Assembly (NCBI RefSeq): GCF_030646925.1
Contig: NZ_JAUSKL010000029.1
Span: 44,955 to 108,954 of the forward strand
Source of the DNA: Candidatus Binatus sp.
GTDB lineage: Bacteria; Desulfobacterota; Binatia; Binatales; Binataceae
Direction of reading: 5' to 3'
DNA length: 64,000 nt
Part shown: positions 45,554 through 54,748 of the stretch, piece by piece
How the letters are laid out: every line of letters starts with the position of its first letter
Numbering within the stretch: the stretch's first letter is position 1
The notes under the pieces: model-generated
Seen by the model: the letters and a program-made list of their open reading frames with translations, nothing else
What the model was told of the DNA's origin: nothing
Database searches by the model: none
Position numbers and translations under genes: made by a program

Positions 45554-47079
45554 CGGCTCGACTCCTCGATATCGCCAATCGCGCGGGCGCGCACACGGAG
45601 TGCGTCGCCGGCCAGATACGAGAGCGCGGCTTCTTCCAACTCGACCGTCACGATGGATCCTGCCGATGCGCCGGCTTCGCGCGCACGCCGATGCGCCTCC
45701 TTTTCGACCTGGCTAAGCGCTTCGGCGCGCGAGATGCCCGCGCTCGCGAACGTCATGTCCGCTTCGCCGCCGACTTGCGCCATCGCGGCACCGTAAGCGT
45801 TGGCGACGCTGGCGTGCGGTGGCCTCATCACCACGCGGCCGAGTTCGCGCAGCAGATCCTCGATTAGCGACGCGCCACCGCCGACCAAAATGATTGGGAG
45901 CTGTTGTCCGATGCGTTCGTAATTCTCGAGCAGACGAGCGAGCCGAGTTCGCAGATGCGAATCGACGCGCGTAATCAGTTCGGAATCCAGATGCTTCACG
46001 CGTGAGCGATCGCCGATTTCGATTCGTCCCGCTGCGAGCGCAATGTCGGTCAAGGTGAGCGTCGAGCCGCCGAAAGCCAGCGCTTCTTCGGTCAGACGAT
46101 AGCCGACACTCTTGGGGCCGACCGCTCCAGTAGATGCATCGATCAGGCTGCCGCCGCCGATGCCGATCGAGCACAGATCCGGCATCCGGAAATTGGTGCG
46201 CACGCCCGCGATGCTGAGATCGAGCCCGGCTGGTTGCGGATAGGACCCGCGCAACACGCCGGCGTCAGTCGTGGTGCCGCCGACATCGAACACGATCGCG
46301 TCGGCGAGCGCGCCGAGAATCGCGGCGCCGCGCAAACTGTTGGTCGGTCCCGACGCGACCGTGAAAATCGGCAGCTCGGCCGCGCTGGTGCTGCGCAGCA
46401 CAGTCCCGTCGTTCTGGCTGATGAGCAAGTTCGCCGGCACCGCCTCGCGATAAGCCGCAATCGTGCGCGCGGCCAGCGGTCGGAGCATCGCGTTGAGCAG
46501 CGTCGCATTCTCGCGTTCGAGAATTCCGAAGCGGCCGATTCGATGCGCGAGCGAAACTTCGAGCTCCGGGTTCGCCTCGCGGATCCATTCAGCGATTCGA
46601 ATTTCATCTTCTGGATAAGACGTGCCGAAAACCGAAGTCACCGCGACCTGGCTGATGTTGCTCGAGGCGACGTTTCGCGCGACTTCGGCGATCTCTTCGC
46701 GGTCGAGCGCGCCGATCGCGCGGCCGTCGAACTCGCGGCCGCCGTTCACGAAGAAGATCGGATTGCGCGCGACGCTACGCAGGTCGTCGGGCCAGTCGCT
46801 CATCGGCGGCAGCGATTCGGAAACCGGCTTGCCGACGCGGATCGCCGCAGCCGGCGCGAGTTCGCGCCGCTCGACCAGCGCGTTGGTAAACGCAGTCGTG
46901 CCGATATGCACGCGCTTGATGCGATGCGTGCCTGCAACTTTGTCGAGGGCGTCGACGATGCCGCCGCGAATGTCCGGCGTCGTCGGTACTTTCGCCCACG
47001 CGACGACGCGGCCCTCGCTGACCAGCACTGCATCGGTGTTGGTTCCGCCTACGTCGATGCCGGCGACAACTTCCATCAT
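45550..47079 (-). CDS. Hydantoinase/oxoprolinase-type subunit (HyuA N-terminal family)
   Basis: 509 residues of the HyuA/ASKHA-type ATPase family used in ATP-dependent opening of hydantoin, oxoproline or related lactam rings. The phosphate-binding AGIDVGGTNTDAVL opens the protein; IVFDVGGTTTDAGVL (about 265-280) is the second phosphate motif. It is shorter than HyuA of Pseudomonas because the C-terminal domain is absent; the DUF917 partner overlaps downstream. Together with the neighbouring amidohydrolase it suggests breakdown of a cyclic amide or N-acyl amino acid, but the substrate is inferred only from context. Confidence 0.88.
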   Translation of the reverse strand: MMEVVAGIDVGGTNTDAVLVSEGRVVAWAKVPTTPDIRGGIVDALDKVAGTHRIKRVHIGTTAFTNALVERRELAPAAAIRVGKPVSESLPPMSDWPDDLRSVARNPIFFVNGGREFDGRAIGALDREEIAEVARNVASSNISQVAVTSVFGTSYPEDEIRIAEWIREANPELEVSLAHRIGRFGILERENATLLNAMLRPLAARTIAAYREAVPANLLISQNDGTVLRSTSAAELPIFTVASGPTNSLRGAAILGALADAIVFDVGGTTTDAGVLRGSYPQPAGLDLSIAGVRTNFRMPDLCSIGIGGGSLIDASTGAVGPKSVGYRLTEEALAFGGSTLTLTDIALAAGRIEIGDRSRVKHLDSELITRVDSHLRTRLARLLENYERIGQQLPIILVGGGASLIEDLLRELGRVVMRPPHASVANAYGAAMAQVGGEADMTFASAGISRAEALSQVEKEAHRRAREAGASAGSIVTVELEEAALSYLAGDALRVRARAIGDIEESSR

Positions 47080-47118
47080 CCGACCGTTATCCGCCAGAAA
47101 CAGTTCCCGCTAGTCACC

Positions 47119-47162
47119 CAAAAAGAAAACCGGCCTCCCGAATTTAATCCGAGAGGCCGGTT
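47119..47162 (-). terminator. Intrinsic terminator after the D-aminoacylase-like gene
   Basis: On the minus strand AACCGGCCTC pairs perfectly with GAGGCCGGTT (47128-47137 with 47153-47162) around a 15-base loop, followed by the U-tract TTTTCTTTTT (47129-47120). It lies 24 bases after the stop at 47187 and separates that gene from the HyuA/DUF917 pair. Confidence 0.9.
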
Positions 47163-47186
47163 GCTCGAGCGCAATTTTACTCTGCT

Positions 47187-48896
47187 CTACTTCGACGCCA
47201 AGGGTCCTCGAAGCAACTGGCCGGGGAGCGCACCGGTGTGCTCGTTGTTGCGCAGCACCACTTGTCCGTTGACGACGCTCGCGAGAAATCCGTTCGCCTT
47301 CTGCTTTAGGCGCCGCGCACCGGCGGGCAGATCGTGATCGACCTGCGGCAGCGTCGCCGCGACAGTGTCCGGATTGAACACGATGACGTCAGCGGCGTTG
47401 CCCTCGCGCAGCAGTCCGCGGCCTTTCAAGCCCCATTGAGTCGCGGGCACGAGCGTCAGCATCCTGACTGCCTGTTCGAGTGTGAGCGCCTGCTTCTCGC
47501 GAACCCAGTAGCTGAGCACGTGTGTCTGCAGCGACGAATCCATGATTTGCGAAACGTGCGCGCCCGAGTCCGAGAAGGTCACGACGGACTTCGAATGTTT
47601 CATCATCTCGAGCACGTGATCCTGATTCTCGTTGGCGAGCGGCTGCAGGAAGAACTGCTTCATGTGCTTCGCGAGCGCGAGATCGATCACGACGTCCACC
47701 GGATCCTTGTGCTGCTCGTCCGCGATCTCCGCGACCGAACGATGCGGCGGGCTCGCCTTGTCCATCACGAACAGCCACTTGAAATTGACGCCGCGAGGCT
47801 CGGCGCCGATCGCCTCATTGCGGTTGCGCGGTTCCGAGTGCACCGCCTCGACCAGTTTGCGGCGCATTTCCGGATTGCGCAGCGCAGCTTCCTGCTCTGC
47901 GAGAGGCAGTTTGCGGATGTCGCGCCACACCGGCAGCCGATCGAACGGCATCGCGGTTTCGAACGAGAGCACAAGGTTCAGCGAGCGGCTGTGCACCTGG
48001 ATGAACATCCGGCCGCCGGCGGCTTCGGTTTCATCGGCGAGGCTGAAGAATGGACGCCAGTAGTCGGGCACGCGCCGCGAACTGAACATCCCGTAGGTCA
48101 CGGGCACCTTGCAGTCCACCGCGAGCGCCTTCAGGCGATTCAGGTAATCCTGGATTCGCTCCGGATCCATGCCGGTGTCTTCGCCCGCGATCTCGAAGAT
48201 GCCCGCCTTCATCTCGCCCATCGCGGAAACGAGTTCGCGCACCTCGTCCCAATTGGCGAGGCGGCTCGCGACCGGGTTGCCGTCCGGCGTCTGATGATTG
48301 CGCGTGCGCGACGTGGTGAAGCCGATCGCGCCGGCGCGGATTGCCTCGCGCACTTCGTGCTTCATCCGCTGGAGATCGTGCTCGGTCGCTTCGTCGGTGA
48401 ACGCGCGCTCGCCCATCACGTAGGTACGCAGCGCCGAATGCCCCATGTAAGCCGCGTAGTTGATTCCCTTGGGCAATCGATCAACCGAGTCCAGGTACTG
48501 CGGGAAGGTCTCCCACGACCACTTGATGCCGGCTTCCATCGCTTCGGGCGAAATGTCCTCGGCGCGCTCGAGATTGCGCATCACGAGCAGCTTGTCCTTT
48601 TCGGCGCACGGCGCGAGCGAGAACCCGCAGTTGCCCATCACCACCGACGTGACGCCGTGCCAGCACGAGCAAGTTCCGAACGGATCCCAGAACACCTGGG
48701 CATCCATGTGGGTGTGCGCGTCGATAAAACCCGGCGTCACCACGTGCCCTTCGGCGTCGATGGTTTCCTTCGCGCTGCCGCTAACTTTGCCGATAGTCGC
48801 TATCTTGCCATCCGCGACGCCGACGTCGGCGCGAAATCGCGGCTGACCCGAACCATCGATGACCGTTCCGTCTCGAATGATCAGATCGTATTCCAT
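47187..48896 (-). CDS. N-acyl-D-amino-acid deacylase-like amidohydrolase
   Basis: 569 residues of the amidohydrolase superfamily, D-aminoacylase branch, which hydrolyses N-acyl-D-amino acids or related amides with zinc. The N-terminal beta-domain MEYDLIIRDGTVIDGSG is typical, and the first metal ligands are His61 and His63 in GFIDAHTHMD. The C-terminal part has LTLVPATQWGLKGRGLLREG. The length matches the larger members (about 550-580). It has its own terminator. HyuA/DUF917 genes lie just downstream, so a cyclic-amide or N-acyl amino-acid pathway is plausible. Confidence 0.87.
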   Translation of the reverse strand: MEYDLIIRDGTVIDGSGQPRFRADVGVADGKIATIGKVSGSAKETIDAEGHVVTPGFIDAHTHMDAQVFWDPFGTCSCWHGVTSVVMGNCGFSLAPCAEKDKLLVMRNLERAEDISPEAMEAGIKWSWETFPQYLDSVDRLPKGINYAAYMGHSALRTYVMGERAFTDEATEHDLQRMKHEVREAIRAGAIGFTTSRTRNHQTPDGNPVASRLANWDEVRELVSAMGEMKAGIFEIAGEDTGMDPERIQDYLNRLKALAVDCKVPVTYGMFSSRRVPDYWRPFFSLADETEAAGGRMFIQVHSRSLNLVLSFETAMPFDRLPVWRDIRKLPLAEQEAALRNPEMRRKLVEAVHSEPRNRNEAIGAEPRGVNFKWLFVMDKASPPHRSVAEIADEQHKDPVDVVIDLALAKHMKQFFLQPLANENQDHVLEMMKHSKSVVTFSDSGAHVSQIMDSSLQTHVLSYWVREKQALTLEQAVRMLTLVPATQWGLKGRGLLREGNAADVIVFNPDTVAATLPQVDHDLPAGARRLKQKANGFLASVVNGQVVLRNNEHTGALPGQLLRGPLASK

Positions 48897-49098
48897 AATT
48901 TTTCCTCAGTTGTCGGGAAGTAGCGCGGCCTGCCGATCAATTGCTTCCCAGACGTTCGAAAACGTGAAGATGCACCTAACCCCGAATCTAATAGCACACT
49001 GTTAGATTTCTTATCTCAAAGTGTAAGGGGATCGGCAAGCTGATCGCGAACTTCGAGTGACCATATCGCGTTTCTGGTCTATCCGGCGTTCGGCAGCA

Positions 49099-50289
49099 TC
49101 AGTCGGGCTTGAGGCCCTCGACCAATGGGATCCCGAACGCACTCTTGCCGAGAAATTCGAGCGACTCGTCGCTATCGAATGGATGATAAAGACCCGCGCG
49201 CACATCGCGGAAGAATCGCTCGAGCGGTAGTCGCTTGAAATACGATGAGCCGCCGACCGCGCGCAGCGCGAGATCGACGACACGCACCGAATTTTCGATC
49301 GCGATCATGCGCGCCGCCACCGCTTTGCGCGACCAGCTTTGCGGATGATCGCTATCCACTTCGGCGGCGGCTTTCCACATCACCGCGCGCGCGCCTTCGA
49401 TCAGCATGTCCATCTCGCCAACCTTATTATAGACGCCCGGCAGGTGGCTCATCGGAAATTTGAGCGGGAAGCGCGGACGATCGCGCATGAACTCGACGAC
49501 GAAGTTGCGCGCCGCGACTGCGATCCCGATATACGGCGCGCCGATCGTGAACGGCGCCTTGGCGAACACCTTGGTCACCCGGCCGCTGCCCGACATTGGC
49601 CGTTGCAGCGCGACCGCGGAATCCGGCACGAACGCGTCCTTGAGCTCAGAGCTGCGCGACGCCGTCGCCCGCATCCCCATCACGTTCCAGTCATCCTTGA
49701 ACGTCAGCCCCGGCGTTTCGCGCGGCGGGATGAAGAACGTGATGATCGTGATGCCTTGCGGCGCGTCCTCCCACGCCGCCTCGGCGAAGAACAAGTCCAG
49801 CGCGATACTCTGCGTGCCGAAAATTTTCCTGCCATTGACAAGGAAGCCGCCTTCGACGCGGCTGGCCGTGGTGCGCGGACGCAAATTGATCACCGCGTTG
49901 TCGGGCTCCGATCCGGATCCGCCGCAGATGAGCCGCTCGCCGCCGATTCGCTGCAGCATCGCCTCGACGTTGGGCGCCTTGAACTTGCGATGCAGATCGA
50001 TCAGCAGTCCCAGCACGTTGAAATGCATGTTGATCGCGAGCGCCGTGGCACCGCATCCTTCGGCCAGCCGCTCTTGCGCCTTGATCCGCTCGAGCAGAGT
50101 CGCGCCGAGGCCACCGAATTTCTCGGGCACCGTCAGGACGGTGTAGCCACTCTCGCGGAGCCGCGCGTAGTTCTCGAACGGGAACGACGCCTCTTCGTCG
50201 TGCAGTGCTGCGCGCTTGGCAAAATCGTCAGCCAGTCCAGCGGCGAGATCGATAAAGCGTTGCTCGCGCTCGGTATTAAGCTGATTCAT
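49099..50289 (-). CDS. Acyl-CoA dehydrogenase family protein
   Basis: 396 residues with the acyl-CoA dehydrogenase fold. Segments seen include TVPEKFGGLGATLLER, CGGSGSEPDNAVIN in place of the usual FAD-contact patch, GFLVNGRKIFGTQS and DDWNVMGMRATASRS. It resembles the HsaA/DszC-like monooxygenase-type subgroup as much as true dehydrogenases, because a clear catalytic Glu is not visible at the usual place. It is followed on the same strand by nothing close, and preceded (24 bases) by a VOC-family gene; the two are likely an operon. The substrate is unknown. Confidence 0.82.
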   Translation of the reverse strand: MNQLNTEREQRFIDLAAGLADDFAKRAALHDEEASFPFENYARLRESGYTVLTVPEKFGGLGATLLERIKAQERLAEGCGATALAINMHFNVLGLLIDLHRKFKAPNVEAMLQRIGGERLICGGSGSEPDNAVINLRPRTTASRVEGGFLVNGRKIFGTQSIALDLFFAEAAWEDAPQGITIITFFIPPRETPGLTFKDDWNVMGMRATASRSSELKDAFVPDSAVALQRPMSGSGRVTKVFAKAPFTIGAPYIGIAVAARNFVVEFMRDRPRFPLKFPMSHLPGVYNKVGEMDMLIEGARAVMWKAAAEVDSDHPQSWSRKAVAARMIAIENSVRVVDLALRAVGGSSYFKRLPLERFFRDVRAGLYHPFDSDESLEFLGKSAFGIPLVEGLKPD

Positions 50290-50313
50290 CGCCGCACTCC
50301 TCGCGCCGAGCGT

Positions 50314-51177
50314 TCAAACCCACGCGTCGTGACCGGGCATATAGTTCATGTTGCTCTGCGCGGGATTGCGATTCACTAGCGGCCGCATGTACAGCGGATG
50401 CTTCATGCTGCGCACCTCGTGCTCGATCTTGAAGAGCAGCGCTCCGCTCTCGGGCTCGACGATGTCGCGGAAGCGGTACTGATGCTGGTCGCTCTCCTCG
50501 AACACCAGCTCCTTTTCCTGAAGCTGGCGATGCGGCCCCGAAAAATCGGCGACATAAACCTGCACGTGATGCCCGTCGTAAGGCGGAATCTCGCGATCGG
50601 TTTCACGAAAGATGAAACGTTGACCGATACCGACGGTAACCCGCGCATAGGCGCCGGCGGCCGCCTGAACGACGTCGGACGGGGCCGCCATCACGCGCCG
50701 ATAGAAATGCGAAATTCCTTCCGCCGCTCCGATCGGAACGTCGAATTCGACATACGCGATACCCAGACTAATCGGCTTGAAGTGCTCCGATGGCTCGTAG
50801 CATCGGATGCGATTGCCCCACGGGCAGACCGCCTCGACGAATTCCTCGTGCTCGAAGAAACCGTAGCTGGTGCCATCGAGGCGCTTGCGCAGCCGCGTCA
50901 ATCGCGTGAGCAGCGCCGCTCGATCCGGCACCACGATTCCGACGTGCCCGCGCACCACCTGCGGCTTGTTCGTCGGCAGATGAAACTGGTTGCGCCCGAT
51001 ATTCACCCACATGTTGGTGATGCTGTTCATCAGGTAGGGGTCGCGGGTCAGCCCCAGCCCGATCACATAGAAGAGCGTCGCGAGTTGCTGATCGGGCACC
51101 GTCACGTTGACGTGTTCGAGCGCGACGATATTGCCGAGATCCTCGCTAGCGCGGTCGTATGGACAATCCATTTGCAA
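50314..51177 (-). CDS. VOC-fold metalloprotein, extradiol-dioxygenase-like
   Basis: 287 residues with two vicinal-oxygen-chelate modules. The first is ALEHVNVTVPDQQLATLFY; later RGHVGIVVPDR and GHHVQVYVADF supply His candidates and Glu244-type C-terminal residues for a metal site. The fold covers ring-cleaving dioxygenases, glyoxalases and binding proteins. AGGAGG lies five bases before a TTG (51177), which I take as start; ATG 51171 is the alternative, eleven bases from the same site. It is 24 bases upstream of the acyl-CoA-dehydrogenase-fold gene, so a two-step ring oxidation and cleavage is conceivable. Confidence 0.75.
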   Translation of the reverse strand: MQMDCPYDRASEDLGNIVALEHVNVTVPDQQLATLFYVIGLGLTRDPYLMNSITNMWVNIGRNQFHLPTNKPQVVRGHVGIVVPDRAALLTRLTRLRKRLDGTSYGFFEHEEFVEAVCPWGNRIRCYEPSEHFKPISLGIAYVEFDVPIGAAEGISHFYRRVMAAPSDVVQAAAGAYARVTVGIGQRFIFRETDREIPPYDGHHVQVYVADFSGPHRQLQEKELVFEESDQHQYRFRDIVEPESGALLFKIEHEVRSMKHPLYMRPLVNRNPAQSNMNYMPGHDAWV

Positions 51178-51321
51178 TGAAACCTCCTGGCGTGTCGGCC
51201 ACCGCAAATTGGGCCGTACAAGTCAACTCGTCGATCGAGGGTTTACCACGAACCGAGGCGCTCGTCGAAGAAATCGGCGGGTCGAAATGAGCGCACGGCA
51301 TCGATTGGCGGCGCTCGCGAA

Positions 51322-51879
51322 TCAGGGAGGTATCGTCGTCAGTTCGTGCATCGTCGGAACGGCGGACGGCTTTGCGGTCGGCGGCTTGGCCGGCGCTGCG
51401 GCCGTCACGCTGCGTTCGTGCTCGAAGAATTTGGCGTTCACCTTGACAAGCTGTCCGATCGCTTCGGTGATTTTGCCGGACACGTCGCCAACCGCATCCT
51501 TGCCGACGCGAAACACCGACGAGTCTTCGTACACCTCGCCTGGCAAATCTTGCGAATAGATTGTGAATGTGATCGCGACTGCCGACATATGGCCGGTGAG
51601 CTCGGCGTTGATTCCCTTCCACGCGTCGGTGCACGAGAGATGCAGCCCGAGGCCGTACTGTTTCGTCGAGTCCTGCAACCGGTAGGCCGGCGAGGCCGCG
51701 ACCTCGGTGCGGATCGCTTTGCAAAGATCCTGGCCGACTTCGTCGGCGCACTGGCATGCGACGACCACGTTGATGCGATTGTCGCCGGCCGCGAGCGCCG
51801 AGCCGAAAAGCAAAGTGATCAGCGCGATGCTCGCCGCGATCGCAGGCAACTTCATTCGAGAACACAGCCGTGAAGACAC
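51322..51879 (-). CDS. Secreted hypothetical protein
   Basis: 185 residues from GTG 51879, which has AGGAGG four bases upstream; ATG 51855 would start MKLPAIAASIALITLLFGSA. A signal peptide is clear either way (cleavage near LAAG). The mature part has a few cysteines (VVACQCADEVGQDLC), FTIYSQDLPGEVYEDSSVFR and a proline-alanine-rich tail (AAAPAKPPTAKPSA). I do not recognise a family. It is divergent from the enoyl-CoA hydratase gene. Confidence 0.6.
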   Translation of the reverse strand: MSSRLCSRMKLPAIAASIALITLLFGSALAAGDNRINVVVACQCADEVGQDLCKAIRTEVAASPAYRLQDSTKQYGLGLHLSCTDAWKGINAELTGHMSAVAITFTIYSQDLPGEVYEDSSVFRVGKDAVGDVSGKITEAIGQLVKVNAKFFEHERSVTAAAPAKPPTAKPSAVPTMHELTTIPP

Positions 51880-52199
51880 AATCCCTCCTGAGGTTCGCTC
51901 GCATCCACGATTCGATCCGGACAAATCGCAGTCGCCCGATAATGGCATCCCGATCGCCGTCAGGAAAACTCGCTGCGATACCGCGCGCTGGGGTTTGAAC
52001 GACGTGCGTCACGATTCGCGGTATGTTGCCGAACGAATCCTTCATGCCGGCGAGATCAATCAGCGCGGGGTAGCTACGGCTTGCGTGCTGAACGATCCGG
52101 GTCGGGGCGCCGAATCATTTCGCCCTGGACGACGTACGATCTAGACTGAGGACTGCTTCGTCGCACTTGTTTCAGCCCTATCACCGCAGGAGAAATTGC
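51880..52199. other. Divergent intergenic region, no gene
   Basis: These 320 bases lie between a secreted hypothetical (minus) and the enoyl-CoA hydratase (plus). The only recognisable items are the AGGAGG of the left gene and AGGAGA seven bases before the hydratase ATG. No hairpin, repeat or promoter with good match was found. Confidence 0.4.
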
Positions 52200-53009
52200 A
52201 TGCCTGAAATAATCAAACTCGAACAGCCGCGCGACGGCGTCGCGCTCGTCACGATGACCAATCCGGCAATCAACAATCATGGCTCGTGGATCGGAATCGC
52301 CGAATTGGCGGCCGCGATAAAGCGGGCGCGCGAGGCGGGCGCGCGCGTGACGGTGCTTGCGTCGGGCGTGCCGGGGCATTGGTTCGAGCACGCGTGGCTT
52401 AAGGACCTCGCCGATGCGATCGAGGGCAAGCCGACCACCGCGGAAGGCGTCGCGTGGTTCAACGCGCTCTACGAAATCGGCAAGACGCACGTGGTGACGA
52501 TCGCGGCGGTCTCGGGCGATTGCTCGGGCGGCGGCGCTGAGCTCGGATGGGCCTGCGACATGCGCATCGCGGAGGAGCAGGCGCTGTTCGCGCAACCGGA
52601 GATCCAGATCGCGCTGACGACGGGAATCGGCGGCACTTGCCGGCTCGCGCGATTGATCGGCCGCACCGCGACGGCCGAGATGGTGATGCTCGGGCGGCCG
52701 ATGACCGCGCGGCGCATCTATCAACTCGGCGGCGTGAATGAAGTTGTACCGGCGGGCAAGTCAGTCGAAGTCGCGCTCGAATGGGCGACAACGATCGCCG
52801 CTCGTCCGGCCAAGGCGCTCTCGACGCTCAAGCAGATTCTCATCGACAACGACGAAATGAATCTCACCGAAGCGCTGAACAACGAGCAACGCCTGTTCCA
52901 GACAGTCGCGCAAACGCCGGAAGCGATCCGCACGATGAGAGAGACTCAGGCGCGATTCGACCACGGCGAGAGCATCCGCAGCGTTTACGGATTGCCGCGT
53001 TCGTCGTGA
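52200..53009 (+). CDS. Enoyl-CoA hydratase/isomerase family protein
   Basis: 269 residues of the crotonase fold, acting on CoA thioesters in beta-oxidation-like steps. The oxyanion-hole segment is AAVSGDCSGGGAELGWACDM, where family members have AxxxGxxxGGGxEL; the second loop is IQIALTTGIGGTCRLARLIG. ATG 52200 follows CAGGAGA. A catalytic Glu cannot be assigned with certainty (the usual position reads TTGIGG), so a hydrolase or isomerase is possible. The gene stands alone on the plus strand before zwf. Confidence 0.8.
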   Translation: MPEIIKLEQPRDGVALVTMTNPAINNHGSWIGIAELAAAIKRAREAGARVTVLASGVPGHWFEHAWLKDLADAIEGKPTTAEGVAWFNALYEIGKTHVVTIAAVSGDCSGGGAELGWACDMRIAEEQALFAQPEIQIALTTGIGGTCRLARLIGRTATAEMVMLGRPMTARRIYQLGGVNEVVPAGKSVEVALEWATTIAARPAKALSTLKQILIDNDEMNLTEALNNEQRLFQTVAQTPEAIRTMRETQARFDHGESIRSVYGLPRSS

Positions 53010-53142
53010 TCGAAGTCAGCTCATGACTGAATTTTTTTGTAGTTTAGCGATCCAGGCTGATGCGAAGCCGCTTAAGGATCGAGAGCTTTCGAAGGATCCC
53101 GGATATTTTCCTTTACCTCGCCCGCTACTTGGTGCGTTTCGA

Positions 53143-54672
53143 TCACTCGATCTTGCGCCAGGAATGTCCGTCGCGATGAAGCAGTTCATCGGCAGCGGCC
53201 GGACCCCACGAACCAGCCATGTAGTTCGGAAAGTCGGTGGCCTTCTGCTCGCCCCAGACCTCGAGCACCGGCTCGATCGCGCGCCATCCGGCATCGACCA
53301 TGTCGGCGCGCTGGAACAGGGTGGTGTCGCCGAGCATGCAATCCCAAAGCAAAGTCTCATAGCCAGTTGCCGGGGTGGCCCGAAAATACTCTGAGTATTT
53401 GAAGTTCATATCCACATTGCCGAGACTGACTACTGGACCAGGTATCTTCGCGCTGAATCGAAGTGAGATTCCCTGATCCGGCTCGACATGAATCACTAGT
53501 ATGTTCGGCACCATCGACTCGACCGACGTATCCTTGAACATCAGGAATGGCGGGCGGCGAAACTGGATCGCGATTTCGGTGACCCGCTTCGCCATGCTCT
53601 TGCCGGTGCGGAGATAGAACGGCACGTCGGCCCATCGCCAGTTGTCGATGAAGAGGCGGACCGCGGCGTAAGTCTCGGTGTTGGAATTCGGATCGACGCT
53701 GGGCTCCGCGTGATAAGCCGCGCGGGGCTTACCGAGCACATTGCCGGCGGCGTACTGGCCGCGCACCGCGTCGCGGGCGACGTCCTCTTTTCTGGGCGGC
53801 CGAATCGCGTGCATCACCTTGGCCTTTTCATCGCGCACGGCCTCCGAATCGAATGAAATCGGCGGTTCCATCGCGGTCATCGAGAGCAGCGTCAGCATGT
53901 GATTCGGCACCATGTCGCGCAGCGCGCCTGCGGTATCGTAGTAGCCGCCGCGCAACTCGACACCGACCGTCTCGGCCGCGGTGACCTGCACCAACTCGAT
54001 GTAGCGCCGGTTCCAGATCGGCTCGAAGATGCCGTTGCCGAAACGAAACACCATCAGATTCTGAACGGTCTCCTTGCCGAGGTAATGATCGATGCGGAAG
54101 ATTTGCGATTCGTCGAGATGAGTGCCGATCTCATGATTGAGCGCCTTGGCGGACTCAAGGTCGCGGCCGAACGGTTTCTCAATAATCACTCGCCGCCATT
54201 GATGATTCGGTTCGGTAGTCAGTCCGGCATTAGCCAGTTGCTTTACTATTTCGCCGAAAAAGATCGGCGACGTAGCCAGATAGAATAGGTAGTTGCCGGG
54301 TGTTCCGGATTCCTTGTCTATATCCGCAAGCATCTCCTTCAAGTGATTAAACGCGGCCGGATTCTTGAAGTCGCCAGATGTGTATTGGATGCTTTTTGCG
54401 ACGTGCTCCCACATCTTCGGATCGACCTTCGCGGTTGCGTATTTCGACAAGTCGGCGGTGATCTGATCACGGTAGCTGTCGGAACTTTCTTCGATATTCG
54501 AAAAGCCGACCAGCGCGAATTTCTCGGGCAGCAGCTTTGCTCTGGCGAGATTGTAGATCGCGGGCATCAGCAGGCGCTTGGTGAGATCGCCGGTCGCGCC
54601 GAAAATCACCATCACGCAGTCGTCGCCGCGGCGCACGTGCGCGGCGCTCGCGCTCTTCTTTGAGTCGGCCAT
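53143..54672 (-). CDS. zwf: Glucose-6-phosphate dehydrogenase
   Basis: Oxidises glucose-6-phosphate to 6-phosphogluconolactone and makes NADPH. The 509 residues have the NADP-binding GATGDLTKR (25-33) and the active-site signature RIDHYLGK (193-200), in which the histidine is catalytic. Length is standard (about 490-510). gnd lies 76 bases downstream of it on the map but upstream in transcription terms is the reverse: zwf ends at 53143 while gnd starts at 55765, so gnd precedes zwf on the minus strand. The lactonase gene (pgl) is not in the window. Confidence 0.96.
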   Translation of the reverse strand: MADSKKSASAAHVRRGDDCVMVIFGATGDLTKRLLMPAIYNLARAKLLPEKFALVGFSNIEESSDSYRDQITADLSKYATAKVDPKMWEHVAKSIQYTSGDFKNPAAFNHLKEMLADIDKESGTPGNYLFYLATSPIFFGEIVKQLANAGLTTEPNHQWRRVIIEKPFGRDLESAKALNHEIGTHLDESQIFRIDHYLGKETVQNLMVFRFGNGIFEPIWNRRYIELVQVTAAETVGVELRGGYYDTAGALRDMVPNHMLTLLSMTAMEPPISFDSEAVRDEKAKVMHAIRPPRKEDVARDAVRGQYAAGNVLGKPRAAYHAEPSVDPNSNTETYAAVRLFIDNWRWADVPFYLRTGKSMAKRVTEIAIQFRRPPFLMFKDTSVESMVPNILVIHVEPDQGISLRFSAKIPGPVVSLGNVDMNFKYSEYFRATPATGYETLLWDCMLGDTTLFQRADMVDAGWRAIEPVLEVWGEQKATDFPNYMAGSWGPAAADELLHRDGHSWRKIE

Positions 54673-54748
54673 CGGATAGCCCCTTTCGGCGCGAACAGAG
54701 CGCCCGTGTTTTCGCTTCTATAGCTTAGGTCGCATCTGCGGTTGCCGG

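Noticed and set aside
51146..52045. Alternative 299-codon minus frame overlapping the secreted hypothetical
   Set aside because: Arg-rich shadow; the true frame has a signal peptide and AGGAGG-supported start.
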